64,000 nucleotides of DNA from Erwinia billingiae Eb661 (GCF_000196615.1 NC_014306.1:3286001-3350000); one strand, 5' to 3'; positions 1 to 11,142 are shown, counted from the first letter of the stretch. The notes: generated from the letters alone by a model not told the origin. Translations and numbers: made by a program.

Positions 1-431
1 ATATCCAGCGGCGTATCGACGAAGATAGAGAAGTTCATCTCCTGGCGCAGACGGGCGTCGGTCAGCAGCAGGATCCCTTCCAGGATGATGACTTTTTTTG
101 GCTTCAGCTGAACAGTCTGTGCAGTACGGGTATGATCAACATAGCTGTATACTGGCAGGTCTATCGCTTCACCGGCTTTCAGCTTCTGCAGATGTTGCAG
201 CAGCAGACTATGATCCATCGCGCTGGGGTGATCGTAGTTGGTTTTGACCCGCTCATCCATGGTCAGATGGCTTTGGTCTTTGTAATACGCATCCTCGGGG
301 ATAACGCCAATATTTTCATCACCCACACGTTCGCGCACTTCGCGATACAGTGTGCTGGCGATAAGACTTTTTCCCGAGGCAGATGCGCCGGCGATACCTA
401 CGATGACGCACTGGTGCGACTTGTCAGTCAT
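1..431 (-). CDS. udk: uridine kinase, 5' part (runs off the window)
   Basis: Uridine/cytidine kinase of pyrimidine salvage: phosphorylates uridine or cytidine to UMP or CMP in the cytoplasm. The reverse strand reads from an ATG at 431 for 143 codons without a stop and continues past base 1. The start [20 protein letters not shown] is typical of Udk; the P-loop GASASGKS lies at residues 15-22, and the YYKD and YDHPSAMD motifs follow. The gene lies beside a dgcE-like gene, as in E. coli, but here a PAP2 phosphatase gene is placed between them. Family assignment is firm; the C-terminal part is not in view. Confidence 0.96.
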   Translation of the reverse strand, partial: MTDKSHQCVIVGIAGASASGKSLIASTLYREVRERVGDENIGVIPEDAYYKDQSHLTMDERVKTNYDHPSAMDHSLLLQHLQKLKAGEAIDLPVYSYVDHTRTAQTVQLKPKKVIILEGILLLTDARLRQEMNFSIFVDTPLD

Positions 432-719
432 AAAATTAAAGACCTGATTACTGGTTGTCTGAGACAAAGGAGAGGACGATTTCGCGCGTAATTATAAGGA
501 TTTCGGGGGTTTGATGCCAGAGAAAAGCGCGGAAATGCTTTTAGGACTTTCCCGTTAGCCGTGCCTGGCAATGCCCGTTAAACTGGTAACAATGAGACCA
601 AGCTCACATTTTAAGCCGGGCAGCTTTCGCCAGGCGTGAAATGCATAATCAATAAGTTATCTGTATACCGTCCCTGCTCACGCTGGCCCGGCTCGGTAAC
701 ACAGTAAGAAGGAAACACG

Positions 720-1349
720 GTGTCCTGGCATATTTTGCATATTTTGACTTATTTCGGCGACAGCATGCTGTTGATCCCCACGGCGGTCATTATGGCCATT
801 CTTATTACCTGGAAAAACAGCGACCGTCGCGCCGTCTGGTATTGGGCGCTGGCTTTTTGCGCCGCGGGTGCCATCGTCAGCCTGTCTAAAATCGCCTTCC
901 TCGGATACGGCATTGGCAGCGCACGCTTTAATTTCACCGGCTTCAGCGGCCACAGCGCCATGTCCGCCACCCTGTGGCCGGTCATGCTGTGGTTACTCAG
1001 CGGCCGTCTTAAGCCGGCCTGGCGCACCTGCGCGGTGATGGTGGGTTACCTGATCCCGCTGATGGTCGGCGCCTCCCGTCTGGTGCTGAACTATCATTCC
1101 ACCAGCGAAGTGGTTGCCGGTCTGATCCTCGGCTTTACCTTGAGCACCGCGTTCCTGGTCAGCCAGCGTCGTTCGGAGCTGCAGGGATTTTCCGCCACCC
1201 AGCTGTGCATCGCGCTGTTGTTGCCACTGCTGCTGATGAGTCACGGCCGCCTGGCGACCACCCAGCAATTCCTGCAGCGCTTTTCGGTGCAGCTTTCCGG
1301 TATCGACCATGCCTGGACCCGCGCTGAGTTGCTCAAACTCCGTCAGTAA
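720..1349 (+). CDS. PAP2-family membrane phosphatase
   Basis: A 209-residue membrane protein starting with GTG, chosen because AAGAAGGAA lies 6-14 nt upstream. Several hydrophobic segments are visible (about residues 15-30, 40-60, 82-94, 103-118, 130-147 and 160-176). PAP2 signatures are present: SGHS at 76-79 (motif 2), and SR at 119-120 followed by His126 (motif 3). The acidic residue that normally ends motif 3 is Glu130 rather than Asp, and the Lys/Arg motif 1 is only loosely kept. Members of the family dephosphorylate lipid phosphates such as phosphatidylglycerophosphate or undecaprenyl pyrophosphate; the substrate cannot be told from the sequence. The gene stands alone between udk and the diguanylate cyclase gene; E. 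coli K-12 has no gene here. Confidence 0.82.
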   Translation: MSWHILHILTYFGDSMLLIPTAVIMAILITWKNSDRRAVWYWALAFCAAGAIVSLSKIAFLGYGIGSARFNFTGFSGHSAMSATLWPVMLWLLSGRLKPAWRTCAVMVGYLIPLMVGASRLVLNYHSTSEVVAGLILGFTLSTAFLVSQRRSELQGFSATQLCIALLLPLLLMSHGRLATTQQFLQRFSVQLSGIDHAWTRAELLKLRQ

Positions 1350-1516
1350 TCCCACCATTAAGCGGAATCGGGCGAAAAAATGCAGGTCAATCGCCCGAAT
1401 ACCGCTATCTTTTGAATTACCGCAAGCATTCATAAACGGTTATGTTAGCATCGCTGATGTAACGTAGATTGCGCCTTCGGTTGATCTAAACCTCCGGCGC
1501 CACGCTGGATTTTTGA

Positions 1517-4126
1517 ATGACGACTGACACCCTTTTTTCCGTAAAGCGCATCACCCTCCGCTGGCCTCAGACCTTCATGCTGGGCGGGCTGAGTTTTGCG
1601 TTAACGCTGTTCTGCTTAGAGCTGATTAAAGTCAGTGGCCAGATTTCCCCGCTGTGGTTCTCCACGGCCCTGATGACCATGGTGATCTTTCGCCTGCCTC
1701 TTACCTCCCTGCCGCTGGCCTTACTGAGCTGTTTTATCGGCGTTGCCCTTGCCAACTCGCTGGTGATCGGTCCTGGGATCGCCAACGTCAAGTATCCGCT
1801 GATCAACCTGACCCAGGCGATAATTGGCGGATCGTTACTGCGGGTGATGCTCGATCGCCAGTCGCCGCTTGGCTCACTGATGAGCTGGAGCAAAATGATG
1901 GTGACGGTGGGTATGTTTACCCCGCTGGTGGGCGGCCTGTTGGCGGCCTGGGTGCTCAGCAGCTCCGGGCACAGCAGCTTCCGCTTCTTCTCGACCTGGG
2001 TGGTGTCGGAAATGATTGGCATGCTGGCACTGGGCCCGGTTTGCCTGCTGTGGAATAACGATTATTTCCAACGCGCCCGTCATCAGAATGTGCTGTTTGA
2101 AACGCTGCTGACCCTTCTGGTAACGCTGGTGCTCTGTTACTGCTCGCTGCGCTATCTGCCGTGGCCGTTCACCTTTGTGATTGTGGTGCTGTTCTACAGC
2201 GCCGTGCGCCTGCCCCGCTTCGAGGCCTTTGTGGTGTTCCTGGCCACGCTGTCGATGATGACGGTCATGCTGGCGTTGGGGTTACTGGATATTCAGCTCA
2301 ACAGCCGCTGGCCGCTGGCCAGTTCCGTCTGGCTGCCGTTCTTAATGGCGTTGATCCCAAGCCATATGATGGCGCTGGTCATGCACTCCTTCCGTGAAGA
2401 AAAAAAGCATATCTCGGAGAGCGAAACGCGTTTTCGCCATGCGATGGAATTCTCTGCCATTGGTATGGCGCTGGTCTCGCCGGAAGGTAAATGGCTGAAG
2501 GTCAATAAATCCCTTTGCAAGCTGCTGGATTACCAGGAAAAAGAGCTGAAGAAGATGGATTTCCAGCAGATCACCCACCCGGAAGATCTTGACGCGGACC
2601 TGCTTCAGCTTAACGCGCTGCTGCTGGGCGACATTGAAACCTACAGTATGGAAAAGCGCTATCTGCGTAAGGATCAGCAGATTCTGTGGGCGCGGCTCAC
2701 CGTGTCGCTGGTGCGGGACAGCGAGCAGCTGCCGCTCTATTTTATCTCGCAGATTGAAGACATCACCGACCTGAAAACCACCGAAGAGGTCAACCGCCGC
2801 CTGATGCAGCGCATTACGCTGGCGAATGAAGCGGGCGGCATTGGCGTGTGGGAATGGAGCCTGGTGACCGGCAAAATGAGCTGGGACAAACGTATGTTCC
2901 GCATTTATGACCTGCCGGAAAATGGCCAGGCGACCTATCTCACCTGGGCTAACAGCCTGCTGCCCGCCGATCGGCAGCCGGCGATTGATGCCTTCGATAC
3001 GGCGGTAAAAACCTCCTCACCGATTGATATTGAATTCCGTATTGAAACCGATAACGGCCTTCGTTACATCCGCAGCCAGGCCAATATGGTGCTGGATGAG
3101 AAAGGCGATGTGGAACGTATGCTGGGAATTAACCAGGATATCACCGCTATCCGCCAGCTGACCGATGCGCTCTACCAGGAAAAAGAGCGCATGCACATTA
3201 CGCTGGATGCGATCGGTGAAGGGGTGATCAGTACCGATGAAGAGATGCGGGTCATCTTTATGAACCCGGTCGCTGAAAGCATGACCGGCTGGGCGCAGGA
3301 ACATGCCGTCGGCAAGCCGCTCAACGATATTCTGCGCATCACCCAGGGCCACAAAGGCCCACAGCTGGAAAGTCTGCTGCTGTGTGAACTGCCGCAAACC
3401 AAATCTACGCCGGATTTAGATCAGGAACTGGTGCTGCATAACAGCGCGGGCCGTCAGTACGATATCCACTACAGCATCATGCCGTTGAAAACGCTGGAAG
3501 GTGACAACATCGGCAGCGTGATGGTGATACGCGATGTCAGCACCTCGCGCGAAATGATGCGTCGTCTGACCTACAGCGCTTCCCACGATGTGCTGACCAG
3601 CCTGCCCAACCGCGTCAGCTTTGAGCAGAGGCTCGACAGCCTGTTGCTCTCACCAAGCCTGTTGCAAAAAGATCATGCGCTGGTGTTTGTCGACCTGGAC
3701 CGCTTCAAAGCGGTCAATGATACCTCCGGTCATGCCGCCGGCGATGCCTTGCTGCGTGAAATTTCTGGCGTGATGCAGCGCCATCTGCGCAGCAATGATT
3801 TCCTCGCCCGCCTGGGCGGTGATGAGTTTGGCATTCTGTTGCTGGATTGCCCGCAGGATAAGGCGCAGGAAGTGATTGCCCGCATCGTCAACGCGGTGAA
3901 CGACTATCACTTCTTGTGGGAAGGCCGTCTGCACCGCGTCGGTGCCAGCGCCGGGATCACCTTACTCAATAAGGAAAACCATACGGTCAGCGACGTATTG
4001 GCTCAGGCCGATCTGGCCTGCTACAGCGCCAAGCACAACGGGCGTGGCCAGCTGGCGGTGTACGATCCGGAACGCCTGCGCACCCTCAATCCCTGGCAGC
4101 TCAATCACCACGAAGATCAGGCCTAG
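1517..4126 (+). CDS. dgcE: MASE1-PAS-GGDEF diguanylate cyclase (DgcE-like, no EAL tail)
   Basis: Makes cyclic di-GMP from two GTP at the inner membrane, favouring sessile growth. The order of parts is: an N-terminal MASE1 multi-helix membrane sensor (about residues 20-295), three PAS domains (starting near 300, 427 and 553), then a GGDEF domain (about 680-855). The active site GGDEF is intact at residues 767-771 and an RxxD inhibitory site (RSND, 758-761) lies five residues before it, so product inhibition is expected. Position next to udk and overall design match E. coli dgcE (yegE), but that protein is about 1,100 residues with a degenerate EAL domain; this one stops at 869 residues just after GGDEF. 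The alkA gene that follows dgcE in E. coli is absent. Confidence 0.9.
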   Translation: MTTDTLFSVKRITLRWPQTFMLGGLSFALTLFCLELIKVSGQISPLWFSTALMTMVIFRLPLTSLPLALLSCFIGVALANSLVIGPGIANVKYPLINLTQAIIGGSLLRVMLDRQSPLGSLMSWSKMMVTVGMFTPLVGGLLAAWVLSSSGHSSFRFFSTWVVSEMIGMLALGPVCLLWNNDYFQRARHQNVLFETLLTLLVTLVLCYCSLRYLPWPFTFVIVVLFYSAVRLPRFEAFVVFLATLSMMTVMLALGLLDIQLNSRWPLASSVWLPFLMALIPSHMMALVMHSFREEKKHISESETRFRHAMEFSAIGMALVSPEGKWLKVNKSLCKLLDYQEKELKKMDFQQITHPEDLDADLLQLNALLLGDIETYSMEKRYLRKDQQILWARLTVSLVRDSEQLPLYFISQIEDITDLKTTEEVNRRLMQRITLANEAGGIGVWEWSLVTGKMSWDKRMFRIYDLPENGQATYLTWANSLLPADRQPAIDAFDTAVKTSSPIDIEFRIETDNGLRYIRSQANMVLDEKGDVERMLGINQDITAIRQLTDALYQEKERMHITLDAIGEGVISTDEEMRVIFMNPVAESMTGWAQEHAVGKPLNDILRITQGHKGPQLESLLLCELPQTKSTPDLDQELVLHNSAGRQYDIHYSIMPLKTLEGDNIGSVMVIRDVSTSREMMRRLTYSASHDVLTSLPNRVSFEQRLDSLLLSPSLLQKDHALVFVDLDRFKAVNDTSGHAAGDALLREISGVMQRHLRSNDFLARLGGDEFGILLLDCPQDKAQEVIARIVNAVNDYHFLWEGRLHRVGASAGITLLNKENHTVSDVLAQADLACYSAKHNGRGQLAVYDPERLRTLNPWQLNHHEDQA

Positions 4127-4219
4127 TGCCGCCACTTTGCGATAAATTGCGCATGGGTTCTTGCTCTCCATGCGGGCCTGGGCTAAAGTCGCCCCCTTTT
4201 TTCCAGCTGAGGGGGATAA

Positions 4220-5572
4220 ATGTTTATTGGCTTTGATTACGGGACAGCAAATTGCTCGGTCGCCATTATGAAAGACGGCGTGCCTGCACTGCTGCCGCTG
4301 GAGCAAGGTTCTACCTTATTGCCCTCCATGCTTTGTGCTCCGACCCGCGATGCGGTCAGTGAGTGGTTATTCCGCCATCATCAGGTGCCGACACCTGAAG
4401 CCGATAACCAGGCCATTTTACGCCGTGCGCTGGCCTTTAACCGCGAAGAAGATATTGAGGTCACCCCCAACAGCGTCCAGTTTGGACTGGCGTCGCTGGC
4501 GCAATATATGGCCGATCCGGAAGATGTCTGGTTCGTTAAGTCGCCGAAATCCTTCCTCGGTGCCAACGGGCTAAAGCCGCAGCAGGTGGCGTTCTTCGAG
4601 GATTTGGTGTGCGCCATGATGCTGCACATCCGTCAGAAGGCGGAACAGAATCTGAATCAAAGCATCACCCAGGCAGTGATTGGTCGTCCGATCAACTTCC
4701 AGGGCCTGGGCGGGGATGAAGCCAACCGTCAGGCGCAGGGTATTCTGGCGCGTGCCGCCAGCCGTGCCGGTTTTAAAGACGTTGAATTCCAGTTTGAGCC
4801 GGTTGCCGCAGGCCTGGAGTTTGAAGCGACGCTGAAACAGGAAACGCGGGTGCTGGTGGTCGATATCGGCGGCGGGACCACTGACTGCTCGATGCTGCTG
4901 ATGGGCCCGGAATGGCATGACAAATCCGATCGCAGTGCCAGCCTGTTAGGGCACAGCGGTTGCCGCGTAGGCGGGAACGATCTGGATATCATGCTGGCCT
5001 TTAAGGAGCTGATGCCCCTGCTGGGATTAGGCGGCGCGACGGAAAAAGGCACTGCCCTTCCTGCTCTGCCGTGGTGGAACGCCGTGGCGATCAATGATGT
5101 TCCTGCCCAAAGCGATTTCTACGCCACCGCCAGCAAAAAGCTGCTGCTGGATTTGATCCGCGATACGCGTGAGCCAGAGAAAGTGAAGCGTCTGCTTAAA
5201 GTCTGGCAGCAGCGTCTGGGCTATCGCCTGGTGCGCGCGGCTGAGGAGAGCAAAATTGCGCTGTCTGAGCAAGCCAACGTCACCACGCAACTGGCCTTTA
5301 TTGAGCAGTCGCTGGAGACGGCGATAAGTGTTCAGGGGCTGGAAGCGGCGATTGCGCAGCCGCTGGAGCGGATTCAGGAACAGGTGAAAATGGCGCTGGA
5401 TGCCAGCGGCACCCGTCCTGATGTGATCTATCTGACCGGCGGTAGCGCCCGTTCACCGGTGCTGCGTCAGGCACTGCAACAGCAGCTGCCGGACATTCCG
5501 CTGGCGAGCGGCGATGACTTTGGTTCCGTCACCGCCGGTCTGGCCCGTTGGGCACAGGTGATGTTCCGCTAA
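4220..5572 (+). CDS. yegD: Hsp70-like ATPase-fold protein YegD
   Basis: A 450-residue protein with the actin/Hsp70 nucleotide-binding fold. It opens with MFIGFDYGTANCSVA (phosphate 1 motif) and has a phosphate 2 motif VVDIGGGTTDCS near residue 215 and an adenosine motif LTGGSARSPV near the C-terminus. The substrate-binding domain of DnaK is not present, so it is an Hsp70-like ATPase without the usual peptide clamp; its cellular role is not established. GAGGGGGA just upstream supports the ATG. In E. coli yegD follows alkA; here it directly follows the diguanylate cyclase. Its stop codon lies 2 nt from the end of the convergent aldo/keto reductase gene. Confidence 0.94.
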   Translation: MFIGFDYGTANCSVAIMKDGVPALLPLEQGSTLLPSMLCAPTRDAVSEWLFRHHQVPTPEADNQAILRRALAFNREEDIEVTPNSVQFGLASLAQYMADPEDVWFVKSPKSFLGANGLKPQQVAFFEDLVCAMMLHIRQKAEQNLNQSITQAVIGRPINFQGLGGDEANRQAQGILARAASRAGFKDVEFQFEPVAAGLEFEATLKQETRVLVVDIGGGTTDCSMLLMGPEWHDKSDRSASLLGHSGCRVGGNDLDIMLAFKELMPLLGLGGATEKGTALPALPWWNAVAINDVPAQSDFYATASKKLLLDLIRDTREPEKVKRLLKVWQQRLGYRLVRAAEESKIALSEQANVTTQLAFIEQSLETAISVQGLEAAIAQPLERIQEQVKMALDASGTRPDVIYLTGGSARSPVLRQALQQQLPDIPLASGDDFGSVTAGLARWAQVMFR

Positions 5573-5574
5573 GC

Positions 5575-6537
5575 TCAGTAGCTGCTGGCTTCTGACAGTT
5601 CACGGATGTCGTCGTCGCTCAGTTTGAGCGCGGCGGCTTTCGTTAACTCATCAAGCTGAGTCAGTGAAGTGACGCTGACGATTGGGGCGGTGATACTCGG
5701 GCGGGCAATCTGCCAGGCAAGAGCCACCTGCGTCGGGGTTGAACCGGTGGATTCCGCCACCTGATCCAGCGCCTTAATAATGCGTAAGCCGCGCTCGTTC
5801 AGATATTTCTCGACCACACCTGCACCACGCTGACTTTTACTGGCATCTTCCGGCTTACGGTATTTCCCGCTGAGGAAACCACTGGCCAGCGAATAATAAT
5901 TGATCACCGCCAGGCCATTATCTTTGGCAACCTGCTCAAGACCACTTTCATAGCCTTCACGGTCATAAAGATTGTATTCAGGCTGCAAGGTTTCATAGCG
6001 CGCGAAGCCATTATCCTCACTGACCTTCAGCGCTTCGCTCAGGCGTTCTGCCGAATAGTTGGAGGCACCAATCGCCCGCACTTTGCCTTCTTTAATTAAG
6101 GCATCAAAGGTCGCCAGCGTTTCCTGCAGCGGCGTATCGCTGTCGTCGCTGTGTGCCTGATACAGGTCGATGCTGTCGGTTTGCAAGCGACGCAACGAGT
6201 CTTCAATCGCCTGGCGAATGTATTTCGGTGACAGCCCGGTTTTCCCAGGCCCCATCTCAATCCCAACTTTGGTCGCCAGCACAATTTTGTCGCGTTTGCC
6301 GCTCTGCTTCAGCCAGTTACCAATAATGGTTTCAGATTCGCCGCCTTCATTACCCGGCGCCCAACGGGAATACACATCAGCGGTGTCAATGAAATACAGC
6401 CCTTTTTCTACCAGCGCATCCAGCAGGGAGAAAGACGTTTTTTGATCGACAGTCCAGCCAAATACGTTGCCACCAAAGGTTAAGGTAGGAACCTGAATGC
6501 CGGTGCGGCCCAGTGAACGGTGCTCTGATTGACTCAT
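5575..6537 (-). CDS. aldo/keto reductase
   Basis: A 320-residue NADPH-dependent aldo/keto reductase of the TIM-barrel superfamily, reducing carbonyl compounds in the cytoplasm. The catalytic tetrad can be placed: Asp51 and Tyr56 (FIDTADVY), Lys90 (LATKVG) and His129 (YQAHSDD). Two adjacent ATGs (6540 and 6537) follow AGGAGAG; the second, giving MSQSEHRSLG, has better spacing, though either could be used. An in-frame extension to 6801 is open but lacks a ribosome site and runs into the mdtA promoter region. The gene is divergent from mdtA. E. coli has no such gene here, so it is a local insertion. The physiological substrate cannot be inferred. Confidence 0.9.
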   Translation of the reverse strand: MSQSEHRSLGRTGIQVPTLTFGGNVFGWTVDQKTSFSLLDALVEKGLYFIDTADVYSRWAPGNEGGESETIIGNWLKQSGKRDKIVLATKVGIEMGPGKTGLSPKYIRQAIEDSLRRLQTDSIDLYQAHSDDSDTPLQETLATFDALIKEGKVRAIGASNYSAERLSEALKVSEDNGFARYETLQPEYNLYDREGYESGLEQVAKDNGLAVINYYSLASGFLSGKYRKPEDASKSQRGAGVVEKYLNERGLRIIKALDQVAESTGSTPTQVALAWQIARPSITAPIVSVTSLTQLDELTKAAALKLSDDDIRELSEASSY

Positions 6538-6775
6538 CATTACTCTCCTGAATATGAATTGTTTCTCACGTGACTTAGAGCGTAGCAAACATCCCCGGCG
6601 TCGCTTCGACGATTTGTGGCAAAAGATGTGCGCGACAGGAATACTTACACCAGCTGAACGGTTATCCTTAATTCCTTCACTTTTGCGGTTGATAAACCCG
6701 CTAAAATAGAAAAATTCTGGGCCCCGTTTTTGGCCCTCGTGGACACAATTTTTGCACCGGAGAGCTGACACCAAG

Positions 6776-8023
6776 ATGACTGCACAACGCCGTTCCCTCA
6801 AAATCTTGCCGATCCTGATTATCGCAGCGGTTGCCGCTGGCGGTTGGTACTGGTGGCACAGCAGCCACAGCAGCGCTGCCCCGGAAAAAACCGCTGACGC
6901 TCAGCAGCATAAGGGCGGTGAAGGTAAAAGCGGGGGCCGTCATGGTGGCACTGCCGCATTATCCCCGGTGCAGGCAGCCGAAGCGGTGCGCCAGAGCGTG
7001 CCGCAGTATCTTTCCGGACTGGGCACCGTCACCGCCGCCAACACCGTCACGCTGCGCAGCCGGGTCGATGGCGACCTGATGGCGCTGCATTTTACCGAAG
7101 GTCAGGAAGTGAAGGCCGGTCAGCTGATTGCCGAAATCGATCCGCGTCCTTATCAGGTCGCCCTCACTCAGGCGCAGGGACAGCTGGCAAAAGACCAGGC
7201 CACGCTGGCAAATGCCCGCCGCGATCTGGCCCGCTACGAGAAGCTGGCAAAAACCAATCTGGTCTCGCAGCAGGAAATGGATACCCAGCGCTCGCTGGTC
7301 AGCGAAACCCTCGGCACGATTAAAGCCGATGAAGGCAGCGTTGCCAGCGCCCAGTTAAATCTGACCTACAGCCGCGTCACCTCCCCTATCTCTGGCCGCG
7401 TCGGACTCAAGCAGGTCGACGTCGGCAACTACATCACCAGCGGCGATACCACCGGCATCGTGGTCATTACCCAAACGCATCCGATCGATCTGGTGTTCAG
7501 CCTGCCGGAAAATGACATCAGCACCATCCTGATGGCGCAAAAAGGCGGCCAGCCAATCCCGGTAGAAGCCTGGGACCGCAGCAATAAAAAACTGCTGACC
7601 AGCGGCACGTTACTCAGCATGGATAACCAGATTGATGCCACCACCGGCACGGTTAAGCTGAAGGCGCGCTTCGGTAACAACGACGATATGTTGTTCCCTA
7701 ATCAGTTCGTGAACGCCCGCCTGAAGGTCAACACCCTGCAGGATGCGATTGTGATCCCGGCTGCGGCGCTGCAAATGGGCAATGAAGGAAACTTTGTCTG
7801 GGTGGTCAACGCAGAGGATAAAGTCAGTAAAAAACTGATCACTACCGGCTTACAGGATAGCCAGAAAGTGGTGGTCACCGCCGGACTGGATGCGGGCGAG
7901 CGTGTCGTCACCGACGGCATCGACCGCCTGACCGAAGGCACCAAAGTGGAAGTGGTGGCACCGCAGGCCACGCCGCTGACCTCAGGAAAAAGCGCTCTGC
8001 CGTCTAAAGGAGCCAGTTCCTGA
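6776..8023 (+). CDS. mdtA: multidrug efflux periplasmic adaptor MdtA
   Basis: Membrane fusion protein of the MdtABC-TolC RND pump, which exports bile salts, novobiocin and other drugs. It has 415 residues, the same length as E. coli MdtA. One hydrophobic N-terminal anchor (about residues 8-26) is followed by lipoyl/barrel-sandwich halves around a coiled-coil hairpin ([20 protein letters not shown] region), then beta-barrel domains ending [17 protein letters not shown] chose the ATG at 6776, which matches the homologue, over an in-frame TTG at 6752. The stop overlaps the mdtB start by one base (TGATG). No clear BaeR box was found upstream, though BaeSR control is expected from known biology. 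Confidence 0.96.
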   Translation: MTAQRRSLKILPILIIAAVAAGGWYWWHSSHSSAAPEKTADAQQHKGGEGKSGGRHGGTAALSPVQAAEAVRQSVPQYLSGLGTVTAANTVTLRSRVDGDLMALHFTEGQEVKAGQLIAEIDPRPYQVALTQAQGQLAKDQATLANARRDLARYEKLAKTNLVSQQEMDTQRSLVSETLGTIKADEGSVASAQLNLTYSRVTSPISGRVGLKQVDVGNYITSGDTTGIVVITQTHPIDLVFSLPENDISTILMAQKGGQPIPVEAWDRSNKKLLTSGTLLSMDNQIDATTGTVKLKARFGNNDDMLFPNQFVNARLKVNTLQDAIVIPAAALQMGNEGNFVWVVNAEDKVSKKLITTGLQDSQKVVVTAGLDAGERVVTDGIDRLTEGTKVEVVAPQATPLTSGKSALPSKGASS

Positions 8024-11000
8024 TGCAGGTTATGCCACCGAGCTCCACCGGCGGCCCGTCCCGCCAGTTTATTCTCCGCCCGGTTGCCACCACGCTATTG
8101 ATGGTGGCGATCCTGCTGGCCGGTATTTTGGGCTACCGTGCCCTGCCCGTTTCAGCCCTGCCGGAAGTCGACTATCCCACCATTCAGGTCGTGACGCTGT
8201 ATCCGGGTGCCAGCCCGGATGTGGTCACCTCGTCGATTACCGCCCCGCTTGAACGCCAGTTCGGCCAGATGTCCGGGCTGAAGCAGATGTCTTCGCAGAG
8301 TTCCGGCGGCGCATCGGTGGTCACTTTGCAGTTCCAGCTGACGCTGCCGCTGGATGTGGCCGAGCAAGAAGTGCAGGCCGCCATTAACGCCGCCACCAAT
8401 TTGCTGCCGTCCGATCTGCCCAATCCGCCGGTTTACAGCAAGGTTAACCCGGCCGATCCGCCGATCATGACCCTTGCCGTTACCACTACCAGCATGCCGA
8501 TGACCCAGGTTGAGGATATGGTGGAAACGCGGGTCGCGCAGAAAATCTCTCAGGTCTCGGGTGTCGGTCTGGTGACGCTGGCCGGCGGTCAACGCCCTGC
8601 GGTGCGGGTCAAGCTCAACGCGCAGGCGCTGGCAGCCCTGAATCTGGACAGTGAAACGGTGCGCACGGCGATCGCGAATGCCAACGTTAACTCCGCCAAA
8701 GGTAGCCTTGACGGCCCCGAGCGTTCAATCACGCTGTCGGCCAACGATCAGATGAAATCCGCTGAGGATTACCGTCAGCTGATCGTCGCCTATCAGAACG
8801 GCTCAGCCGTGCGGCTGCGCGATGTGGCGACTGTTGAGCAGGGTGCGGAGAACAGCTGGCTCGGCGCATGGGCCAATCGTCAGCCGGCCATTGTGCTGAA
8901 TATCCAGCGTCAGCCTGGCGCCAACATCATTACCACCGCCGACAGTATTCGCCAGATGCTGCCGTCGCTGACCGCCTCACTGCCAAAATCGGTTGAGGTC
9001 AAAGTCCTGACCGATCGCACCACCAATATCCGCGCTTCCGTGCATGACGTGCAGTTTGAGCTGATGCTGGCGATTGCGCTGGTGGTGATGATCATCTATC
9101 TGTTCCTGCGTAACGTGCCGGCGACCATCATTCCGGCCGTTGCCGTTCCGCTGTCGCTGGTCGGCACCTTCGCAGTGATTTATTTCCTGGGTTTCTCGAT
9201 CAACAACCTGACGCTGATGGCGCTGACCATCGCCACCGGCTTTGTGGTGGATGATGCGATCGTGGTGATCGAGAACATCTCCCGTTATATTGAGAAAGGC
9301 GAAAAGCCGATGGCCGCGGCGCTAAAAGGCGCGGGCGAAATTGGCTTTACCATCATTTCCCTGACCTTCTCGCTGATTGCAGTGTTAATCCCGCTGCTGT
9401 TTATGGGCGATATCGTCGGTCGGCTGTTCCGTGAATTTGCCGTGACGCTGGCGATCTCCATTCTGATTTCCGCCGTGGTGTCGCTGACCCTGACCCCAAT
9501 GATGTGCGCGCGCATGCTGAGCGTGGAGTCGTTACGCAAACAGAACCGCTTCTCGCGCGCCAGTGAAGCGATGTTTGACCGCATTATTGCCGGTTATGGG
9601 CATTTTCTGCGCCGGGTGCTGAATCATCCGTGGATAACGCTAGGCGTGGCGCTGGGCACGCTGGCGATCACCGTGCTGCTGTGGATCACCATTCCGAAAG
9701 GCTTCTTCCCGGTGCAGGATAACGGCATCATCCAGGGCACGCTGCAGGCTCCACAATCGGTTTCCTACGCCAATATGGCGCAGCGCCAGCAGCAGGTTGC
9801 CTCAATCATCATGAAGGATCCGGCGGTGCAAAGCCTGACCTCTTTCGTCGGCGTCGACGGCACCAACCCGGCGCTGAACAGCGGGCGACTGCAGATCAAC
9901 CTGAAACCGCTGGATCAGCGTGATGACCGCATTCCGGTGGTGATCGACCGACTTCAGACGGAAATAGCCAAATTGCCCGGCGTGAATCTCTACCTGCAGC
10001 CGGTGCAGGATCTCACCATTGATACCACGGTCAGCCGCACGCAATATCAGTTTACCTTGCAGGCCGGTTCGCTCGAATCCCTCAGCCTGTGGGTGCCGAA
10101 ACTGATTACTGCGCTGTCGACCTTGCCGGAGCTGAAAGATGTCAGCAGCGACTGGCAGGATCAGGGGCTGGAAGCCTATATCAAAGTGGATCGCGATAAC
10201 GCCAGCCGTCTGGGTATCACCATGGCCGACGTGGATAACGCGCTGTATAACGCCTTTGGCCAGCGTCTGATCTCCACCATTTACACCCAGGCCAATCAGT
10301 ATCGCGTGGTGCTGGAGCATGACACCTCAGCCACGCCAGGCCTTGCCGCGCTGGATGGCATTCGCCTGAACAGCACCTCTGGCGGCATGGTGCCGTTGAG
10401 CGCGATCGCCACCGTTGAGCAGCGTCATGGGGCGTTGAGCATTAACCATCTCGATCAGTTCCCTTCAACCACCTTCTCGTTCAACGTGCGCGACGGTTAC
10501 TCGCTGGAACAGGCGGTCAATGCCATCAGCAAAACCGAGCAGGATCTGGCAATGCCGTCGGAGATCATGACCGAGTTCCAGGGCAGCACGCTGGCTTTCC
10601 AGGCGGCGCTGTCCAGCACCATCTGGCTGATCGTGGCGGCAATCGTGGCGATGTATATCGTCCTTGGCGTGCTGTATGAAAGCTTTATCCACCCGATTAC
10701 CATTCTGTCTACGCTGCCAACCGCGGGCGTGGGCGCGCTGCTGGCACTGATGCTGAGCGGTCACGAACTGGACGTGATCGCCATTATCGGCATCATTCTG
10801 CTGATTGGTATCGTGAAGAAAAACGCCATCATGATGATCGACTTTGCGCTGGCCGCCGAGCGGGAACAAGGTATGGCGCCGTATGACGCGATTTATCAGG
10901 CCTGCCTGCTGCGTTTCCGCCCGATCCTGATGACCACGCTGGCGGCATTGCTGGGTGCCTTGCCGCTGATGCTGAGTACCGGCGTCGGTGCAGAGCTGCG

Positions 11001-11142
11001 CCGTCCGCTGGGCGTGGCGATGGTCGGCGGTCTGGTGGTCAGCCAGGTACTGACGCTGTTCACCACGCCGGTGATTTATCTGCTGTTTGACCGACTGGCC
11101 CACGCTACCCGTCGTCGCTTCAGGCAGGAGGAAGCGCAGTGA
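8023..11142 (+). CDS. mdtB: RND multidrug efflux transporter MdtB
   Basis: Inner-membrane RND proton/drug antiporter subunit; in E. coli, MdtB and MdtC assemble as a B2C heterotrimer with MdtA and TolC. It has 1,039 residues and very strong similarity to E. coli MdtB throughout (start [16 protein letters not shown]). Twelve membrane segments in the usual RND pattern can be seen: one at about 20-40, a block from about 345 to 560, and a second block from about 865 to 1030, with two large periplasmic loops between. The proton-relay Asp residues lie in [15 protein letters not shown]. It starts with ATG overlapping the mdtA stop and ends in a GTGA overlap with mdtC. Confidence 0.97.
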   Translation: MQVMPPSSTGGPSRQFILRPVATTLLMVAILLAGILGYRALPVSALPEVDYPTIQVVTLYPGASPDVVTSSITAPLERQFGQMSGLKQMSSQSSGGASVVTLQFQLTLPLDVAEQEVQAAINAATNLLPSDLPNPPVYSKVNPADPPIMTLAVTTTSMPMTQVEDMVETRVAQKISQVSGVGLVTLAGGQRPAVRVKLNAQALAALNLDSETVRTAIANANVNSAKGSLDGPERSITLSANDQMKSAEDYRQLIVAYQNGSAVRLRDVATVEQGAENSWLGAWANRQPAIVLNIQRQPGANIITTADSIRQMLPSLTASLPKSVEVKVLTDRTTNIRASVHDVQFELMLAIALVVMIIYLFLRNVPATIIPAVAVPLSLVGTFAVIYFLGFSINNLTLMALTIATGFVVDDAIVVIENISRYIEKGEKPMAAALKGAGEIGFTIISLTFSLIAVLIPLLFMGDIVGRLFREFAVTLAISILISAVVSLTLTPMMCARMLSVESLRKQNRFSRASEAMFDRIIAGYGHFLRRVLNHPWITLGVALGTLAITVLLWITIPKGFFPVQDNGIIQGTLQAPQSVSYANMAQRQQQVASIIMKDPAVQSLTSFVGVDGTNPALNSGRLQINLKPLDQRDDRIPVVIDRLQTEIAKLPGVNLYLQPVQDLTIDTTVSRTQYQFTLQAGSLESLSLWVPKLITALSTLPELKDVSSDWQDQGLEAYIKVDRDNASRLGITMADVDNALYNAFGQRLISTIYTQANQYRVVLEHDTSATPGLAALDGIRLNSTSGGMVPLSAIATVEQRHGALSINHLDQFPSTTFSFNVRDGYSLEQAVNAISKTEQDLAMPSEIMTEFQGSTLAFQAALSSTIWLIVAAIVAMYIVLGVLYESFIHPITILSTLPTAGVGALLALMLSGHELDVIAIIGIILLIGIVKKNAIMMIDFALAAEREQGMAPYDAIYQACLLRFRPILMTTLAALLGALPLMLSTGVGAELRRPLGVAMVGGLVVSQVLTLFTTPVIYLLFDRLAHATRRRFRQEEAQ

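Noticed and set aside
6541..6775. BaeR box upstream of mdtA
   Set aside because: I looked for a TTTTTCTCCATNATTGGC-like sequence and found no convincing match; BaeR control is therefore not annotated as a site.
6538..6801. N-terminal extension of the aldo/keto reductase ORF
   Set aside because: The added 88 residues are not family-like and cross the mdtA promoter; a good ribosome site supports the start at 6537/6540.
8152..8592. Long ORFs on the strand opposite mdtB, mdtC, trhP and maeA
   Set aside because: They are shadows of well-conserved genes in GC-rich DNA, with no known motifs and no ribosome sites.
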